Below, one piece after another: positions 10,807-20,766 of a DNA stretch of 64,000 bases. The stretch is from Symbiodinium natans (Eukaryota > Sar > Dinophyceae > Suessiales > Symbiodiniaceae), in NCBI GenBank assembly GCA_905221605.1, contig CAJNDS010000513.1, forward strand, positions 99,682 through 163,681, written 5' to 3'. The translations under genes and the position numbers were made by a program. The stretch's first letter is position 1. Every line of letters starts with the position of its first letter. A model generated the notes under the pieces. The model did not search any database, was not told the origin of the DNA, and was given only the letters and a program-made list of their open reading frames with translations.

Positions 10807-11011
10807 GTTAGAGTTTAGGGTTTAGGGCGCTCCCCTCATCAGGCCCCTGCATCCTTCATCTCGTACGGCGGGCCGATTCCTTCAAAAACTTCAAACCCCG
10901 ACAAAACCTTGAACTCAACAATGCACCCACACTAGATTTGCTGAATCCGAAAAACCTGTAGAAGCTTGTGTTATGAGTTCTGAGTTTGCCGGGAGCACGC
11001 GCACCTTGAAG

Positions 11012-11080
11012 ATCAGTGTGTGGCATGCCTCAAAGCCGCCGCTGCTGGGGGCAAACCTTGACTGCCGCACCAACCTCTAC
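11012..11080 (+). CDS. Exon candidate: ASKPPLLGANLDCRTNLY
   Basis: Donor TAC|GTATGG immediately precedes a TTTCCGAA-family element. GANLDCRTN is a typical ankyrin beta-hairpin. The start after TTGAAG is the best guess. Confidence 0.5.
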
Positions 11081-11688
11081 GTATGGGGGTTTCCGAAATT
11101 TGGGGGACCTTTTTGGGGTGCTTTTTATAAGGGAATCCGACTAGTTGGGGTTTATATTAGGGGTCCCTTCTTTTCGTAAGCCCCTATATCGCTCTCATTT
11201 CGCACACCCAATGGTCCTAAGGTCCTCATTCTCTTAGCCCTCAGCCAGACCACTCTCAGCCCGAAACCCTAAAGACCTCGTCAAGACGAAGATCCTCAGA
11301 AGCCTTGCCTGTTGCACGCGAGAGTGCACGACGAAAGACCTTGAAGCCAGCCCTAAACCCTATACACCCTATAAACCCTATCAACCCTATATAAACCCTA
11401 GAACCCTAAAAATCCAAAAAAACGAGAAGAAAAACAAAAACATCCTAATTAAACCCTCCAAACCCTCTAAAAACCTAAGCTATAAACCCTATAAACCCTA
11501 AAACCCTAAACCCCCTAAACCCTAAACCCTAGATCCTATAAACCCTATAAAAGCAAACCACTCTGAACCCCATAGAAGCCTAAGCTATAAAACCTATAAA
11601 CCCTGAAAAACCCTAAACCCCCTAAACCCTAAATTATCCTATAAGCCCTAATTACCCTCAACACTAAAACAACCCCTTAAACTGGAAG

Positions 11689-11753
11689 GCGAGAAGGCCG
11701 ATCCCAACGCCACCTGCGCCATCGGCACGGTCGCGCTTGGAACCTGCTACACC
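11689..11753 (+). CDS. Exon: EKADPNATCAIGTVALGTC
   Basis: Acceptor TGGAAG|GCGAG, GC donor ACC|GCCGGG. It joins in phase to ASAVSLMVAQRAAP, an ankyrin-like repeat. Confidence 0.55.
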
Positions 11754-12420
11754 GCCGGGGGGCTCTGTTTGGGTTTGGGGTTTTAGGGTTTGGAGTTTAG
11801 GGTTTAGGGTTTAGGGTTTGGAGTTTAGGGTTTCGGGTAGGGTTTAGGGTTTAGGGTTTGGAGTTTAGGATTTAGGGTTTAGGGTTCAGGGTTTAGGGTT
11901 TAGGGTTTAGGGTGTAGGGTTTAGGGTTTAGTGTTCGGAGAGCATCTGTGTGAACCTATCGTTTCGGAGAACATCTGGCTGCGGTGCACAGCAGAATGTG
12001 TGTGTGTGTGTGTGTGCGTCTATATATAAATATATTGTCGGTTTTGGTTGGGGCTTGAGGTTTCGGGTTGAGGGTTTAAGGGGCAAAAACTTCGGGTTTC
12101 GGATTGTTGGAACTGGATATCCATGGCAACTGGGCCGAAGCGAGATTTATGTCTCCTTCACAGCAGTTTCGGTAGCTGTGGCAGACTCCACCCCCCCCCC
12201 CCCCCCCCCCCCCCCCGACCTTCGACTGACGCACATCGGCCTAGCCCCTGAAAAGCCTAGCAACCGCATCGGGTCCAGAATCTACCTTATTAAGAACCCC
12301 AAGGCTACAACAGTAGGTTACCTAAGAATCCTGCAAGGTGTTTGTTTTGTTTTAAGGTTTTGTCTTTAATCGTAATATCCTGCAAACAAGTAGGAAGGTA
12401 AAGCTTGCTTCACAACTCAG

Positions 12421-12464
12421 GCGAGCGCTGTGTCGCTGATGGTGGCGCAGCGCGCCGCGCCTCG
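12421..12464 (+). CDS. Exon: ASAVSLMVAQRAAPR
   Basis: Acceptor AACTCAG|GCGAGC; GC donor CTCG|GCGTAC or GT two codons later. It is followed by the 12484-12669 heptamer array. Confidence 0.5.
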
Positions 12465-12483
12465 GCGTACGTTTGTTACTATT

Positions 12484-12669
12484 TAGGGTTTAGGGTTTAG
12501 GGTTGAGGGATTAGGGTTGAGGGTTTTAGGGTTTAGGGTTTAGGGTTTAGGGTTTAGGGTTTAGGGTTTAGGGTTTAGGGTTTAGGGTTTAGGGTTTAGG
12601 GTTTAGGGTTTAGGGTTTAGGGTTTAGGGTTTAGGGTTTAGGGTTTAGGGTTTAGGGTTTAGGGTTTAG
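12484..12669 (+). repeat. Near-perfect (TTTAGGG)n array, about 26 units
   Basis: A long telomere-type array inside the large gene, so interstitial. A few degenerate units (TTGAGGG, TTAAGGG-like) lie at its left edge, then about 22 perfect units. Confidence 0.95.
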
Positions 12670-13186
12670 GCGCCCCTATGCAACTTGACTTCGGCAGGGT
12701 GTTTCGGGGTTGGCTTGTACGGCTTTGCTCGGGGAAGGTTTCGAGGCCGCAGTGTCGGACTTGAGAGGCCTAGGTTCACCGGCTTGGTGTCGGCCTCGTT
12801 AGGTGCGCATGACTAGAATTTTGTCTCTAAAGGTGCCATGTGCAGGCTTGCATTGCAGCGAATTGAAGCTTTCCGACACGAAATGGCCCTGATTCAGAGG
12901 TGCTGTAGCAAAGGAAGCTTTAAATTTCAAATTCCGTGGCTGCACGTTTGCCCAGGACGTCAACATCTGTCTGCCGCCGAGCAAGTGCCGCCCGGCTTTC
13001 TTATTTTCGGAAGGAGGTGGGCAGAAGATGGCGAGGGTGCCCAGCAGCACTCTGTTTCCGTTGCCTCTTTGTGAGCTATTCGGATCCAAGCAAGGGGCAC
13101 GTCAGAGGGTTATGTTATGGGATGCGCCCCTCTTATCTGCAACCGCCAGGAAGTGTAAAGCCACTTCATTTGATTCCACAAGCCGT
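12670..13186. other. Intron segment with open but unassigned frames
   Basis: Non-repetitive DNA between two heptamer arrays. ORFs are open in more than one frame (for example a 78-codon frame ending near 13074, and another reading DVNICLPPSKCRPAFLF). One may be an exon of the ankyrin gene, but splice sites and frame could not be chosen. Confidence 0.3.
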
Positions 13187-13287
13187 AAACCCTAAACCCT
13201 AAACCCTAAACCCTAAACCCTAAACCCTAAACCCTAAACCCTAAACCCTAAACCCTAAACCCTAAACCCTAAACCCTAAACCCTAAC
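13187..13287 (-). repeat. (CCCTAAA)n array, about 14 units
   Basis: Perfect heptamers in the orientation opposite to the 12484-12669 array, in the same gene. Confidence 0.95.
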
Positions 13288-13552
13288 CTGCTTTGAATAG
13301 CAGGCTCCCCACTTTCAACCCTCACTGGTCGCGGCGCTCAGCCAAAGGCACGGGCATGGGTGTTTAGGGATGTATAGGGTTTCTTGAACAAGGCTTAGGG
13401 TATAGGTTTTCGCGTGCAAGGTGTCAGGGCTTAGCGTTGACAAGGGTTTGCGGGGTGTCAGGGGTTCGGGCTTTATGGAACGTCGGTATTCGTAGCCAAG
13501 AGGGTAACCGGGTATGAAGGACACCTTGCACACGAAGTGAGAGCCGCGCGAG

Positions 13553-13598
13553 GCGGTGGCTACACTCATCGCACTCCGCGGCGACGTGAACAATAGAG
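13553..13598 (+). CDS. Exon candidate: AVATLIALRGDVNNR
   Basis: Acceptor GCGAG|GCGGTG, GC donor AGAG|GCCTGC. AVATLIALRGDVNNR fits the second helix and loop of an ankyrin repeat. The minus strand also has an open frame. Confidence 0.5.
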
Positions 13599-13858
13599 GC
13601 CTGCTACCACTGGTCTGGCTAGAATCTAGGGTGCCTTATATACCGTTTATTTCGGGATTTCCGGTGTCGGGTTTAGGATTTAGGGTCTTCTTGTTTAGGG
13701 TTTAGGGTTTGGACGTCAGAAAGCGGGGTTCTTGGCGTCGTGCTCCATTTCATCCGCCTGGAAGTGCATGGGCATCCGGGCCTAGGCAGCATCGTGAGAC
13801 CGGGGGACCAAGTCAACCATCGGCCTGCCCCCAATGATTTGCTTTTCCCCCAAGAGCA

Positions 13859-13991
13859 AAGGCGAGAGAGAGAGAGAGAGGGAGAGAGGGACTAGGGAGG
13901 GAGAGAGAGACTAGGGAGGGAGGGAGAGAGGGAGGGAGAGAGGGAGGGAGAGAGGGAGGGAGAGAGAGAGAGAGAGCGAGAGAGGGAGACC
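13859..13991. repeat. GA-rich purine tract
   Basis: (GA)n/(GGGA)n low-complexity tract. Ser/Leu/Pro-rich ORFs on the minus strand here are artefacts. A similar tract occurs at 14704-14830. Confidence 0.9.
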
Positions 13992-14009
13992 CACTGAAGC
14001 AGCAGGCCG

Positions 14010-14342
14010 TCATGGCCGGGGTAACCTTAGGGGACTCCTCCGTCGCGTAGAAGAAGAAAAAGCAGACCCTAAACCATAATTAGGCTTAGAGTTTAGGGCG
14101 TGTAGGTGCGCATCGCACGTTAAATCGAACACCTGCGTGCTGGTACCAAAGCCACCGAAAACCAGCTTTTGAGTTATGGGATTTGTGTCGTCTCGGACTG
14201 TTGGGTTTGAGGCAGAATTTCTTGACTGGATGTAGGATTCAAGTTTGGGGACGGAGTCTGGTCTACTGGTCGCACCGCCTAGCCTAATTCTGAACCGGCA
14301 GTACGAATAGGCGCTTTCGTTGGAGCCGGTGAAGGTCAACAA
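14010..14342 (-). other. Unassigned open frame of 110 codons inside an intron
   Basis: Minus-strand frame with balanced composition (LTFTGSNESAYSYCRFRIR at its start). It lies between plus-strand exons of the ankyrin gene. It could be an antisense or nested exon, or a chance frame. No domain recognised. Confidence 0.2.
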
Positions 14343-15100
14343 GAGCTCGCCAAGCCTTGTTCGGGTTTAGGGTCTAGGGTTTAGGGAGCGCTGAGGTCTT
14401 CATGACATAAAGTTCTACCCGACATCCCCCTTATGTACCTCTTGAAAGGATGATATGATTGGGAGCCGACACCCAAAAAGCCTTCCTAAACCCTACACCC
14501 TAAACCCTGTCAAAGAGTCGACAGGTTGCACGCCTTTGACTACACTCGCTTTCATGTACCAGGGCCACATGCATGCGCTGGAATCTGGCCAGCAAGCTGC
14601 GGGGTCTGACCGCTAACTGGGCTCACATTTTTCTGATATGTGGGGAGCCTCATTCTTGTATGTTTTCTTTGCTTTTGGGTTCGAGGTTTCGCACAGGAAG
14701 TGCAGGCAGGGAGCGAGGGAGAGATGAAGAAAGAGAGGCAGGGAGGCAGGGAGGGAGGGAGGGAGGAGGGAGGGAGGGAGAGAGAGAGAGAGCCGAAAGT
14801 ACGGAAGAGAGCATTTCAGAGAGAGAGGGAGAGAACAAAACAAGTGGGAGAGGGAGGCGGGAGGCAGGAGGACCTAGAAAAAGGGTTTAGATGGGGGGGG
14901 GGGGGGGGGGGGGGTCCGAGTTGTTTGACTCAGCTGACATGCACAGCTCCCGTCTTCTCAATGACATCAAGTTCTCTGTCCCCTGAAGTCACGGCCAGTG
15001 TTTTTGTGGAAGGCAAAAGTTATTCCAGATCACACTTGGGCTTAAGCCCAAAAGGGCCAGGTGCCTTTGACGGGAATTCTTGAGACCGTCTGCGGATAAG

Positions 15101-15161
15101 GAGACGGCGCAGGTCCTTCTGGACGCAAAGGCGCGACCGTTAACAGCTTCAGACTTCAGGG
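15101..15161 (+). CDS. Exon candidate: ETAQVLLDAKARP
   Basis: Acceptor GATAAG|GAGACG. ETAQVLLDAKARPLTASDF is ankyrin-like. The donor is ambiguous between GC and GT sites around 15160. Confidence 0.5.
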
Positions 15162-15393
15162 CTGCGTGGGAAGTAGAGAGGGTTTAGGGTTTCTGGCTTG
15201 CCTTCAGTCCAGTTGCAAAAAGGCTTTAGGGTTCAGGGCTTAGGGTTCAACACCCTAAAACTACCTCCGCCAGGAAGAGACACGTCAAGACTCGCCTGTA
15301 CCCTAAACCATTCGCATGAGTACTTTGGTAGTCCAGGCAGTGGCTTAGGGCTTAGAGACCTTGTAGAGCTTGGGTTTGCATGGTTTGTGGGAG

Positions 15394-15477
15394 GCTGATG
15401 TGAACCTGGCACCCACGAACAGCGCGCTTTTCAATGTTTTGGAGGGCCTCGCCCGGGCATACACCACTGTTGCCAAG
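15394..15477 (+). CDS. Exon: ADVNLAPTNSALFNVLEG
   Basis: Acceptor GGGAG|GCTGAT, GA donor CCAAG|GAGTTT. ADVNLAPTNSALFNVLEG is an ankyrin-type hairpin plus helix. Confidence 0.6.
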
Positions 15478-15535
15478 GAGTTTTGTGGGCGGTGGGATTT
15501 CTGAGGGGTGATGGTTTAGGCTCAGGAGCCTTGAT

Positions 15536-15640
15536 CTACTGTTTGCTCAAGAACCCCCAAAAGCAAAAAACATTCTTCCTTATAAGGGGAGTCGAGGATT
15601 ATTATCTTGTACCTTTGGGCGTTTTTCAAGCAAATGGTAG
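15536..15640. mobile_element. Inverted-repeat element, TTTGCTYAAGAAC family
   Basis: Starts CTACTGTTTGCTCAAGAAC and ends GTTTTTCAAGCAAATGGTAG, imperfect terminal inverted repeats of about 20 bp. It lies in an intron. Related copies are at 16164-16616, 47093-47246 and 50739-50870. Confidence 0.6.
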
Positions 15641-16100
15641 TGATGCAGGGTGTTGAGGTCTAGTTGTTCAAGTGTTTTCGTTGTTCAAGTGTTTTGGGAT
15701 GCTGAGTTTTTTGGCCTAAACCTCCAGTATATCGTCTTGGTACTGGGATGCTCCCCCTTATGCTAATAGTCCTAAACCGAAATACGGATTATAGTGGGGG
15801 GGGGGGGTAATATACCAATCACGGACTGTCATTATAAGGCGGGGACATCCCAATTTTAGGGTTTAGGGCTTAGGGTTTAGGGTTTAGGGTTTAGGGTGAA
15901 TCATCATGCACCCATAGCTCCCCTTGGGATTTTGGTCTCTTGAAGGCAACTCTCGGAACAGTAGTAGGCCTTGCGGTGTGGGCTGAGGGGCTTAGGATTC
16001 ATGATGTTAAGCTTGGTTTAGGGTTTAGGGGGTTTAGGGTTTAGGGTTTAGGGTTAGCCCGGGTTCAAACAAGGGTCTATAGGGTTAAGGGTTCGCGGAG

Positions 16101-16144
16101 CTCATAAAACTGGTTCACCCAGCGGCCAGAGCCACGACTCCGAG
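16101..16144 (+). CDS. Exon candidate: LIKLVHPAARATTP
   Basis: Acceptor GCGGAG|CTCATA. The donor may be GC at 16145, or earlier at 16122 to keep phase with 16622. It is followed by the tandem inverted-repeat element. Confidence 0.4.
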
Positions 16145-16163
16145 GCCCACCATGCCACGCTCC

Positions 16164-16616
16164 CTACTCTTTGCTTAGGAACCCCAAAAGAAGAAAGACT
16201 ACTAATCCCTATATTGCCCTTAATAAGGAAGAGCGTTTTGTCTCGATCACTACTCTTTGCTTAGGAACCCCAAAAGAAAAAGAGTACTACTCCCTATATA
16301 TGACCCTTAATAAGCAAGAACGTTTTCATTTTCTCAGGGGTCTCGATCAATACTCTTTGCTTAGGAACCCCAAAAGAAGGAAGAGTACTAATCCCTATAT
16401 ATGACCCTTAATAAGGAAGAACGTTTTCATTTTCTCAGGGGTCTCGATCCCTACTCTTTGCTTAGGAACCCCAAAAGAATAAAGAACACTAATCCCTATA
16501 TTACCCTTAAAAATGAAGGATGTGTTCATTTTTTGGGGTTCTTAGTTCTGAAGCATATTACCCTTAGTAAGGAAGAATGTGTTCATTTTTGCCGGGTTCT
16601 TCTAAGCAACTAGTAG
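16164..16616. mobile_element. Inverted-repeat element with internal tandem repeats (86-101 bp units)
   Basis: Termini CTACTCTTTGCTTAGGAACC / GGGTTCTTCTAAGCAACTAGTAG are inverted. Inside, the left-end segment TACTCTTTGCTTAGGAACCC recurs at 16165, 16251, 16351 and 16452. The right end lies five bases before the AG of the next exon (16622). An ORF across it is repeat translation only. Confidence 0.65.
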
Positions 16617-16621
16617 CTCAG

Positions 16622-16700
16622 GAGCCGCCCTTCCTTGTGAAGTTCTTCTCGAATGCCAGCAGCAGCTTGGCCTCGGCTGCAAGACTCCACAAGAACCCAG
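16622..16700 (+). CDS. Exon: FLVKFFSNASSSLASAARL
   Basis: Acceptor AGCTCAG|GAGCCG, donor CCCAG|GTAGGC. EPPFLVKFFSNASSSLASAA then RLHKNP is a plausible ankyrin-repeat continuation. Confidence 0.55.
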
Positions 16701-16924
16701 GTAGGCTCCTGGGACATTTTCTGTATGTTCCCTAAACCCTAAACCCTAAACCCTAAACCCTAAACCCTAAACCCTAAACCCTAGTTGGGTTTAAGAGGAT
16801 CATGTTCAGGAATATGTTTCAGAGGGTTTTAAGGGCCATCCTGGAAAAGCTGGCTGCTTGGTGATAGCCGGGCTGCTCAAGGAAAGTTCGGGATGTTCCC
16901 GCAGCAACGAACGACAAGAGATGG

Positions 16925-17041
16925 GGATTTGGGGCATTTTCCGAAAATGGGGGTACCACAAAGATACCCCCAAATACTATAAACTTCATTTCTAGGATCC
17001 CCCAAAAAAGGGCACCCCCCTATTTTCGGAAACTCCCATTT
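16925..17041. mobile_element. Inverted-repeat element, TTTCCGAAAAT family
   Basis: Ends TTTTCCGAAAATGGGGGT and ACCCCCCTATTTTCGGAAA are inverted. Related copies are at about 3436-3534, 11086-11190, 27505-27612 and ending near 54520. It lies in an intron. Confidence 0.6.
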
Positions 17042-17079
17042 GCTTACTGCAATCTCAGACAGCCAAAGCAGTGTGACAG

Positions 17080-17135
17080 GCTGACTTCATCCGGCTCATG
17101 CGGGTTGGGGAAGCCCAATTGGACTACCTGAAAAG
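17080..17135 (+). CDS. Exon: ADFIRLMRVGEAQLDYLK
   Basis: Acceptor TGACAG|GCTGAC, GC donor AAAAG|GCTTTA. Its phase does not meet the 16700 donor, so an intermediate exon is missing. Confidence 0.5.
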
Positions 17136-17279
17136 GCTTTAGAGTTTAAGGGTTTAGTGTTTTGGGTTTTGGGTTTATTGTAGTACTGGGTACACAATCC
17201 TGTTTTGGCCGTTCATGTAGTTTCGAAGGTGCATGCGTTTTCGGAAGACTACATCTGCATGGTGAGCCAAGAACTCTCA

Positions 17280-17398
17280 GGGTCGTTACATGGTCCCTTA
17301 AAAGGGGACTCAGTATGTACCCCTTATGTACCCTATACAACCCAAAGGCCCATAAATCAGAACCCTCTACCAGAGGCAAGGGACCAGATTCACGACCC
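17280..17398. mobile_element. Inverted-repeat element, ATGGTCCCTT family
   Basis: Termini GGGTCGTTACATGGTCCCTT and CAAGGGACCAGATTCACGACCC. It shares its core (CCCTATACAACCC, GGCCCATA-ATCAGAACCC) with the copy at 45444-45603. It lies 19 bp upstream of an ankyrin exon. Confidence 0.65.
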
Positions 17399-17417
17399 AT
17401 AACGCTACCCCTAGAAG

Positions 17418-17528
17418 AACAGGCACGCCCTTGGGCTATGCGTCCCTGTGCGGCAACGTCGAGTACGTTGACTTCTTGCTGCAAGCTCGCGCTGACACTC
17501 AGAAGCGAAATAAGCGTGCCCCGGCCGG
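17418..17528 (+). CDS. Exon: TPLGYASLCGNVEYVDFLLQ
   Basis: TPLGYASLCGNVEYVDFLLQ followed by ARADTQKRNK is the clearest ankyrin repeat in the gene. Acceptor TAGAAG|AACAGG; the donor (GA at 17529) is uncertain. Confidence 0.7.
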
Positions 17529-17889
17529 GATTCGGAGATGGGTTGGGCACTGATGTATAGGGTTTAGGGTTTAGGGTTTAGGGTTTAGGGTTTAGGGTTT
17601 AGGGTAGTTTAGGGTTAAATAAGGTTTAGGGTTTAGGAGGGTCGAGGCAAGGGTTCTGCGCGGTGTGGAGTATTCCTATCCTACCCCTTAAGTCGCAACG
17701 GGGATCCCAGATGTACCTTGACGAGGAGGGTATAGGGGTCTATGAGAACCGTAGAAGCGCCACCTACCCCAAACCCAACGCCTTACTACGTGCCCTGCAA
17801 TGTGTCGCGGTTGTCAGCTGGTGGCAAAAGATACACCTTAAAGCCCTAAACCCTAAACCCTAAATCCCTAAACCCTTCTTTAAACCTAG

Positions 17890-17966
17890 GTGGCCAAACG
17901 CCCATCGACCTTGCCAAGTCTGAGAATGTGAGCCGGTCCTTTGATCTCTTGGGCGCCCTGGCTTAA
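17890..17966 (+). CDS. Terminal exon: GQTPIDLAKSENVSRSF, stop
   Basis: Acceptor ACCTAG|GTGGCC. GQTPIDLAKSENVSRSFDLL then GALA and TAA. GQTPxDLA is the canonical end of an ankyrin array. This closes the gene. Confidence 0.7.
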
Positions 17967-18370
17967 GCTCCATATTCCCTGAAGCTCCAAACCCTAAACC
18001 CCAAACCCTAAACCCTAAACCCTAAACCTTACTATACGCCTTTAACCGATACCCTGCTGAACCCTACTGCGCTCTATAAACTCTAAACACAAAGCTTTCC
18101 GGTGAGTGTCTGTAGGAGGGTTACAGGGTCGAGACATCTCAGAAGTCGGCCCTCTTTGCTTGACCCCTCAACTGCCCCAAGCCCTAAACCCTCAGCCCTA
18201 AACCCTAAGCCCTAAACCCAAAACCCTAAACCCTATAAACCCTATAAACCCTATAAACCCTATAAACCCTATAAACCCTATAAACCCTATAAACCCTATA
18301 AACCCTATAAACCCTAAACCCTAAACCCTACCGCTCTGGCAACCCATCGGTCTCTTATAAGGTTGTGGGT
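17967..18370. repeat. Intergenic spacer with 9-mer telomere variant (CCCTATAAA)n
   Basis: Lies between a plus-strand stop and a minus-strand C terminus (convergent genes). 18229-18311 is nine or more copies of CCCTATAAA, a 9-bp derivative of CCCTAAA. The remainder is degenerate heptamers. No gene seen. Confidence 0.8.
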
Positions 18371-18421
18371 TCAGGTTGAGGGTGGCATGTCCCACATGTA
18401 ATTCTGGTCCTCCAACATCCG
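18371..18421 (-). CDS. Probable C-terminal exon (MLEDQNYMWDMPPST, stop)
   Basis: The frame ends in TGA (18371-18373). The acceptor is not clear. Confidence 0.4.
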   Translation of the reverse strand, partial: RMLEDQNYMWDMPPST

Positions 18422-18619
18422 GTGTGAGGGTTTAGGGCTTGGGGCTTAGGGCTTAGGGTTTAGGGTTTAGGGTGTAGGCTTTAGGGTTTAGGGTTTCGGA
18501 AAGTTTCGCGACAGCTTCAGCTATACTCATTGCTTTCGCGGGTAGGGCAAGAAGAGCTTAAGCCGAAAAAGAAGAGTTTAAGCCGAAGAGAAGCAGCCCC
18601 GAGCCCCCTAAACCCTAAA

Positions 18620-18697
18620 CCCCAAACCCCAAACCCTAAACCCTAAACCCTAAACCCTAAACCCTAAACCCTAAACCCTAAACCCTAAACCCTAAAC
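18620..18697 (-). repeat. (CCCTAAA)n array adjoining an exon donor
   Basis: On the minus strand the donor GTTTAG of the exon at 18698 is itself the first heptamer unit. The array supplies the splice donor. Confidence 0.9.
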
Positions 18698-18802
18698 CGT
18701 ATCCAACGAAGGACACCATCCTGTCCACCAGCTCTTTGACGTGAACTCCCTCACTGCCGAGCTCCTCGAAGAGCGATTCTGACTGGCAGTGGCGGGGCAC
18801 TT
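18698..18802 (-). CDS. Exon: ESLFEELGSEGVHVKELVD
   Basis: Acceptor CCGCAG|AAGTGC, donor ACG|GTTTAG. It reads ESLFEELGSEGVHVKELVD then RMVSFVGY, a well-composed helical stretch. Confidence 0.55.
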
Positions 18803-18849
18803 CTGCGGACGTAGGCGATGTGGGGTTTAGGGTTTAGGGATTCGTTTAA

Positions 18850-18958
18850 AAATGAACCCCGAAGAGCGTTTATGGTTCGCATGCCTTATGTCGTCGTATA
18901 GGGTATACGACTCATGATATGTCCCCATTTTCAGAGTCCAGTTGGTCCCCAAGGGATG
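18850..18958. mobile_element. Inverted-repeat element, CCTTGGGGAC family
   Basis: Right end GTTGGTCCCCAAGGG, left part AAAATGAACCCCGAAGAG. On the minus strand it begins four bases after the GC donor of the exon ending at 18960. Confidence 0.45.
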
Positions 18959-18959
18959 C

Positions 18960-19008
18960 CTCGAACAAGAAAATGTCTGCAGTAGCAGTGCGCGCTGAGA
19001 AGGGCAAC
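18960..19008 (-). CDS. Exon: VALLSAHCYCRHFLVR
   Basis: Acceptor TCTAAG|GTTGCC, GC donor CGAG|GCATCC. Confidence 0.45.
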
Positions 19009-19434
19009 CTTAGAAATGAACCACGACCCGGGCGTAGCGCTGCTTTGAAGTCACTCAGGGATGTTCGAGGGGTTTAGGGTTTATAGGTTTTAAGGGGCTT
19101 AGGGAAGTTGCATGTGTGCCGGCAGCCTCAAAGTCCGTTGCTCAACAAGTAGGGGTTTAGGGTTTCGGGTTGGTTGCAGGCCGGTTGCTGAATGGGATTG
19201 GGGTTCATGTCAAGGCTGTGAAGCTTGTTAAGGAGGGTTTAAGGGTATAGGGGTTTAGGGTTTAGGGTTTAGATTTGGGTTTAGGAAGTATCTGCCGCAA
19301 ACCACGACACTCAGGACAAACTCACCCCAAAGAGGAGCCATACTCACAACAGCACGAGGAAGCAAGGAAAGGAAGTTAGAAACATGAGGCGTGCCTCAAT
19401 CAGGACCCTAAACCCTAAACCCTAAACCCTAAAC

Positions 19435-19532
19435 CATCTGTTGTACAGGGAGCCGAGGCCCCACGTTCAGAGAAGTCTTGCGGGAGGACCCAAGAAAGAG
19501 TGCACGCCTGGGTGGTTGGGTTGTAGGTTCGC
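19435..19532 (-). CDS. Exon: TYNPTTQACTLSWVLPQDF
   Basis: Acceptor TCGCAG|GCGAAC, donor GATG|GTTTAG. TYNPTTQACTLSWVLPQDF then SERGASAPC. Confidence 0.5.
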
Positions 19533-19722
19533 CTGCGATGCATCCGGAAGTGGCAACAAGGATCTGGTGTCGTAGGGTTTAGTTTAGGGTTTAGGGTTTA
19601 GGGTTCAGGGTTTAGGGTTTATTAGGGTTTAGGGTTTAGGGTTTAGGGTTGAAGAACAAGTTGGAGTTCCGCTAGGAAGCTGACAGCAGGCCTGATTGTT
19701 TGAAAGGACTGAAGTTGTTTAC

Positions 19723-19784
19723 GTGGCTTTTCGCCAGCGTGTTGGTGAGCAAGCCGCTATGGCTATGGACGGCCAGGGTAGGTC
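19723..19784 (-). CDS. Exon: TLAVHSHSGLLTNTLAKSH
   Basis: Acceptor CTGTAG|GACCTA, strong donor CAC|GTAAAC. Confidence 0.5.
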
Positions 19785-19912
19785 CTACAGTTAGGGTTTA
19801 AGCTTAGGGTTTACGGGGTTTAGGGTTTAGGGTTCAGGGTTGAGGCTTCACTGATCGAGGGCTTCAAGAAACGAGCTACAGGTTTCATGGTCTAATTCTC
19901 GGCTCTCATCCC

Positions 19913-20290
19913 AAACCCCAAGCTCTTTCAAGGTTGTTGAGCGCGCACCCCCCCACCCTAAAGCAAATCAAAAATAGCAAGACAAATAAAACATAAATAA
20001 GTACGTACATGTATAAACAGCAAGAAAAGACCATGTCAATCTTAAACAGCGTCCATGTGCAGGGTTTGGGTGAACCAAACAGTCTTACAGGTTAATTACA
20101 ATTAATCCTAACAAACACCCTTACACCCTAAGGGTCCATGAACCTGCATAGTATAGACGTGGGCGTTACAGCTAGCGTGCATTGGAACCCTTCAAGGCCC
20201 TCTTACATAATTTCTGTATAGGGTTTAGGGTTTAGGGTTTACTGTTTAGGGTTTAGGGTTTAGGGTTTAGGGTCTAGAGTTTAGCGTTTA
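19913..20290. other. AT-richer spacer or intron without recognisable gene
   Basis: 19970-20220 has lower GC than the surroundings and few heptamers. No ORF, RNA gene or inverted-repeat element was identified. Confidence 0.5.
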
Positions 20291-20348
20291 GGGTTTAGGG
20301 AGGGTACAGCCTAAACCCTGGTGTGTCCCGGCTGCGGTGTGCAACCAC

Positions 20349-20415
20349 CTGGCGTCGGCACTTGCGCCGTGCAGTGCCTCAGCAGCGCTCCGACAGACGT
20401 TTGGTTCTGGGGAGC
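20349..20415 (-). CDS. Exon: QNQTSVGALLRHCTAQVPTP
   Basis: Acceptor CTTCAG|GCTCCC, donor CCAG|GTGGTT. Confidence 0.5.
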
Positions 20416-20730
20416 CTGAAGGCTATAGGGTTTAGGGTTTAGGGTTTAGGGTTTAGCGTTTAGGGTTTAGGGTCTAGGGTTTAGGGTTTAGGGCTCACGA
20501 CTTAAACCTAAGCGCTATAGGACATAGGACCCCGGTTGGGTTCATTCGGTCCCCAAAGAGTTAGGGTTTAGGGTTTAGGGTTTAGGGTTTAGGGTTGAGG
20601 CTTCACGCCCTCCCCGTGGGGCAGTGATTTGTGAAGGGATCATGGGCGTTCATGGGCACCATGCACATGCTTGCCATAAACCCTAAACCCCTAAACCCCC
20701 GACATCTCCAGTTCCCCCGAACCCCCCCTC

Positions 20731-20766
20731 CCCCCCCCCCCCCCCCAAAAAAAAAAAAAAAAAAAA
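20731..20766. repeat. Homopolymer junction C16A20
   Basis: A run of C followed directly by a run of A. The similar C19A15 junction at 60962-60995 continues into (CA)n. Confidence 0.95.

Larger units (their letters stand above)
198..17966 (+). other. Multi-exon gene locus: HQWLG/RGWCR-domain plus ankyrin-repeat protein
   Basis: About 28 short exons on one strand. Exons from 607 to 9978 (15 of them) join in phase with no stop, giving about 306 codons. The N-terminal part carries SHQWLGLRHPD, WFCVPQIS, SIPFYVDTCEIF, YRTWLRRGWCR, MWCKLL and GDFTVE. I recall this combination from many predicted dinoflagellate proteins, but it has no firm name. After about 8842 the exons look like ankyrin repeats (KKGMGAVACAVGSGD, GANLDCRTN, TPLGYASLCGNVEYVDFLL, GQTPIDLAKS), ending in a stop at 17964-17966. 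In the phased set, donors are 5 GT, 7 GC and 3 GA, and all acceptors are AG. Introns hold TTTAGGG-type arrays and inverted-repeat elements. A start codon was not identified. The function is probably protein-protein interaction. Confidence 0.75.

Noticed and set aside
13813-14013. Ser/Leu/Pro ORF in GA-rich DNA (also 14613-14843)
   Set aside because: Low-complexity translation of purine repeats.
16165-16560. CRISPR-like regularly spaced repeat
   Set aside because: Four unequal units (86-101 bp) that are parts of one inverted-repeat element; no short conserved repeats with unique spacers.
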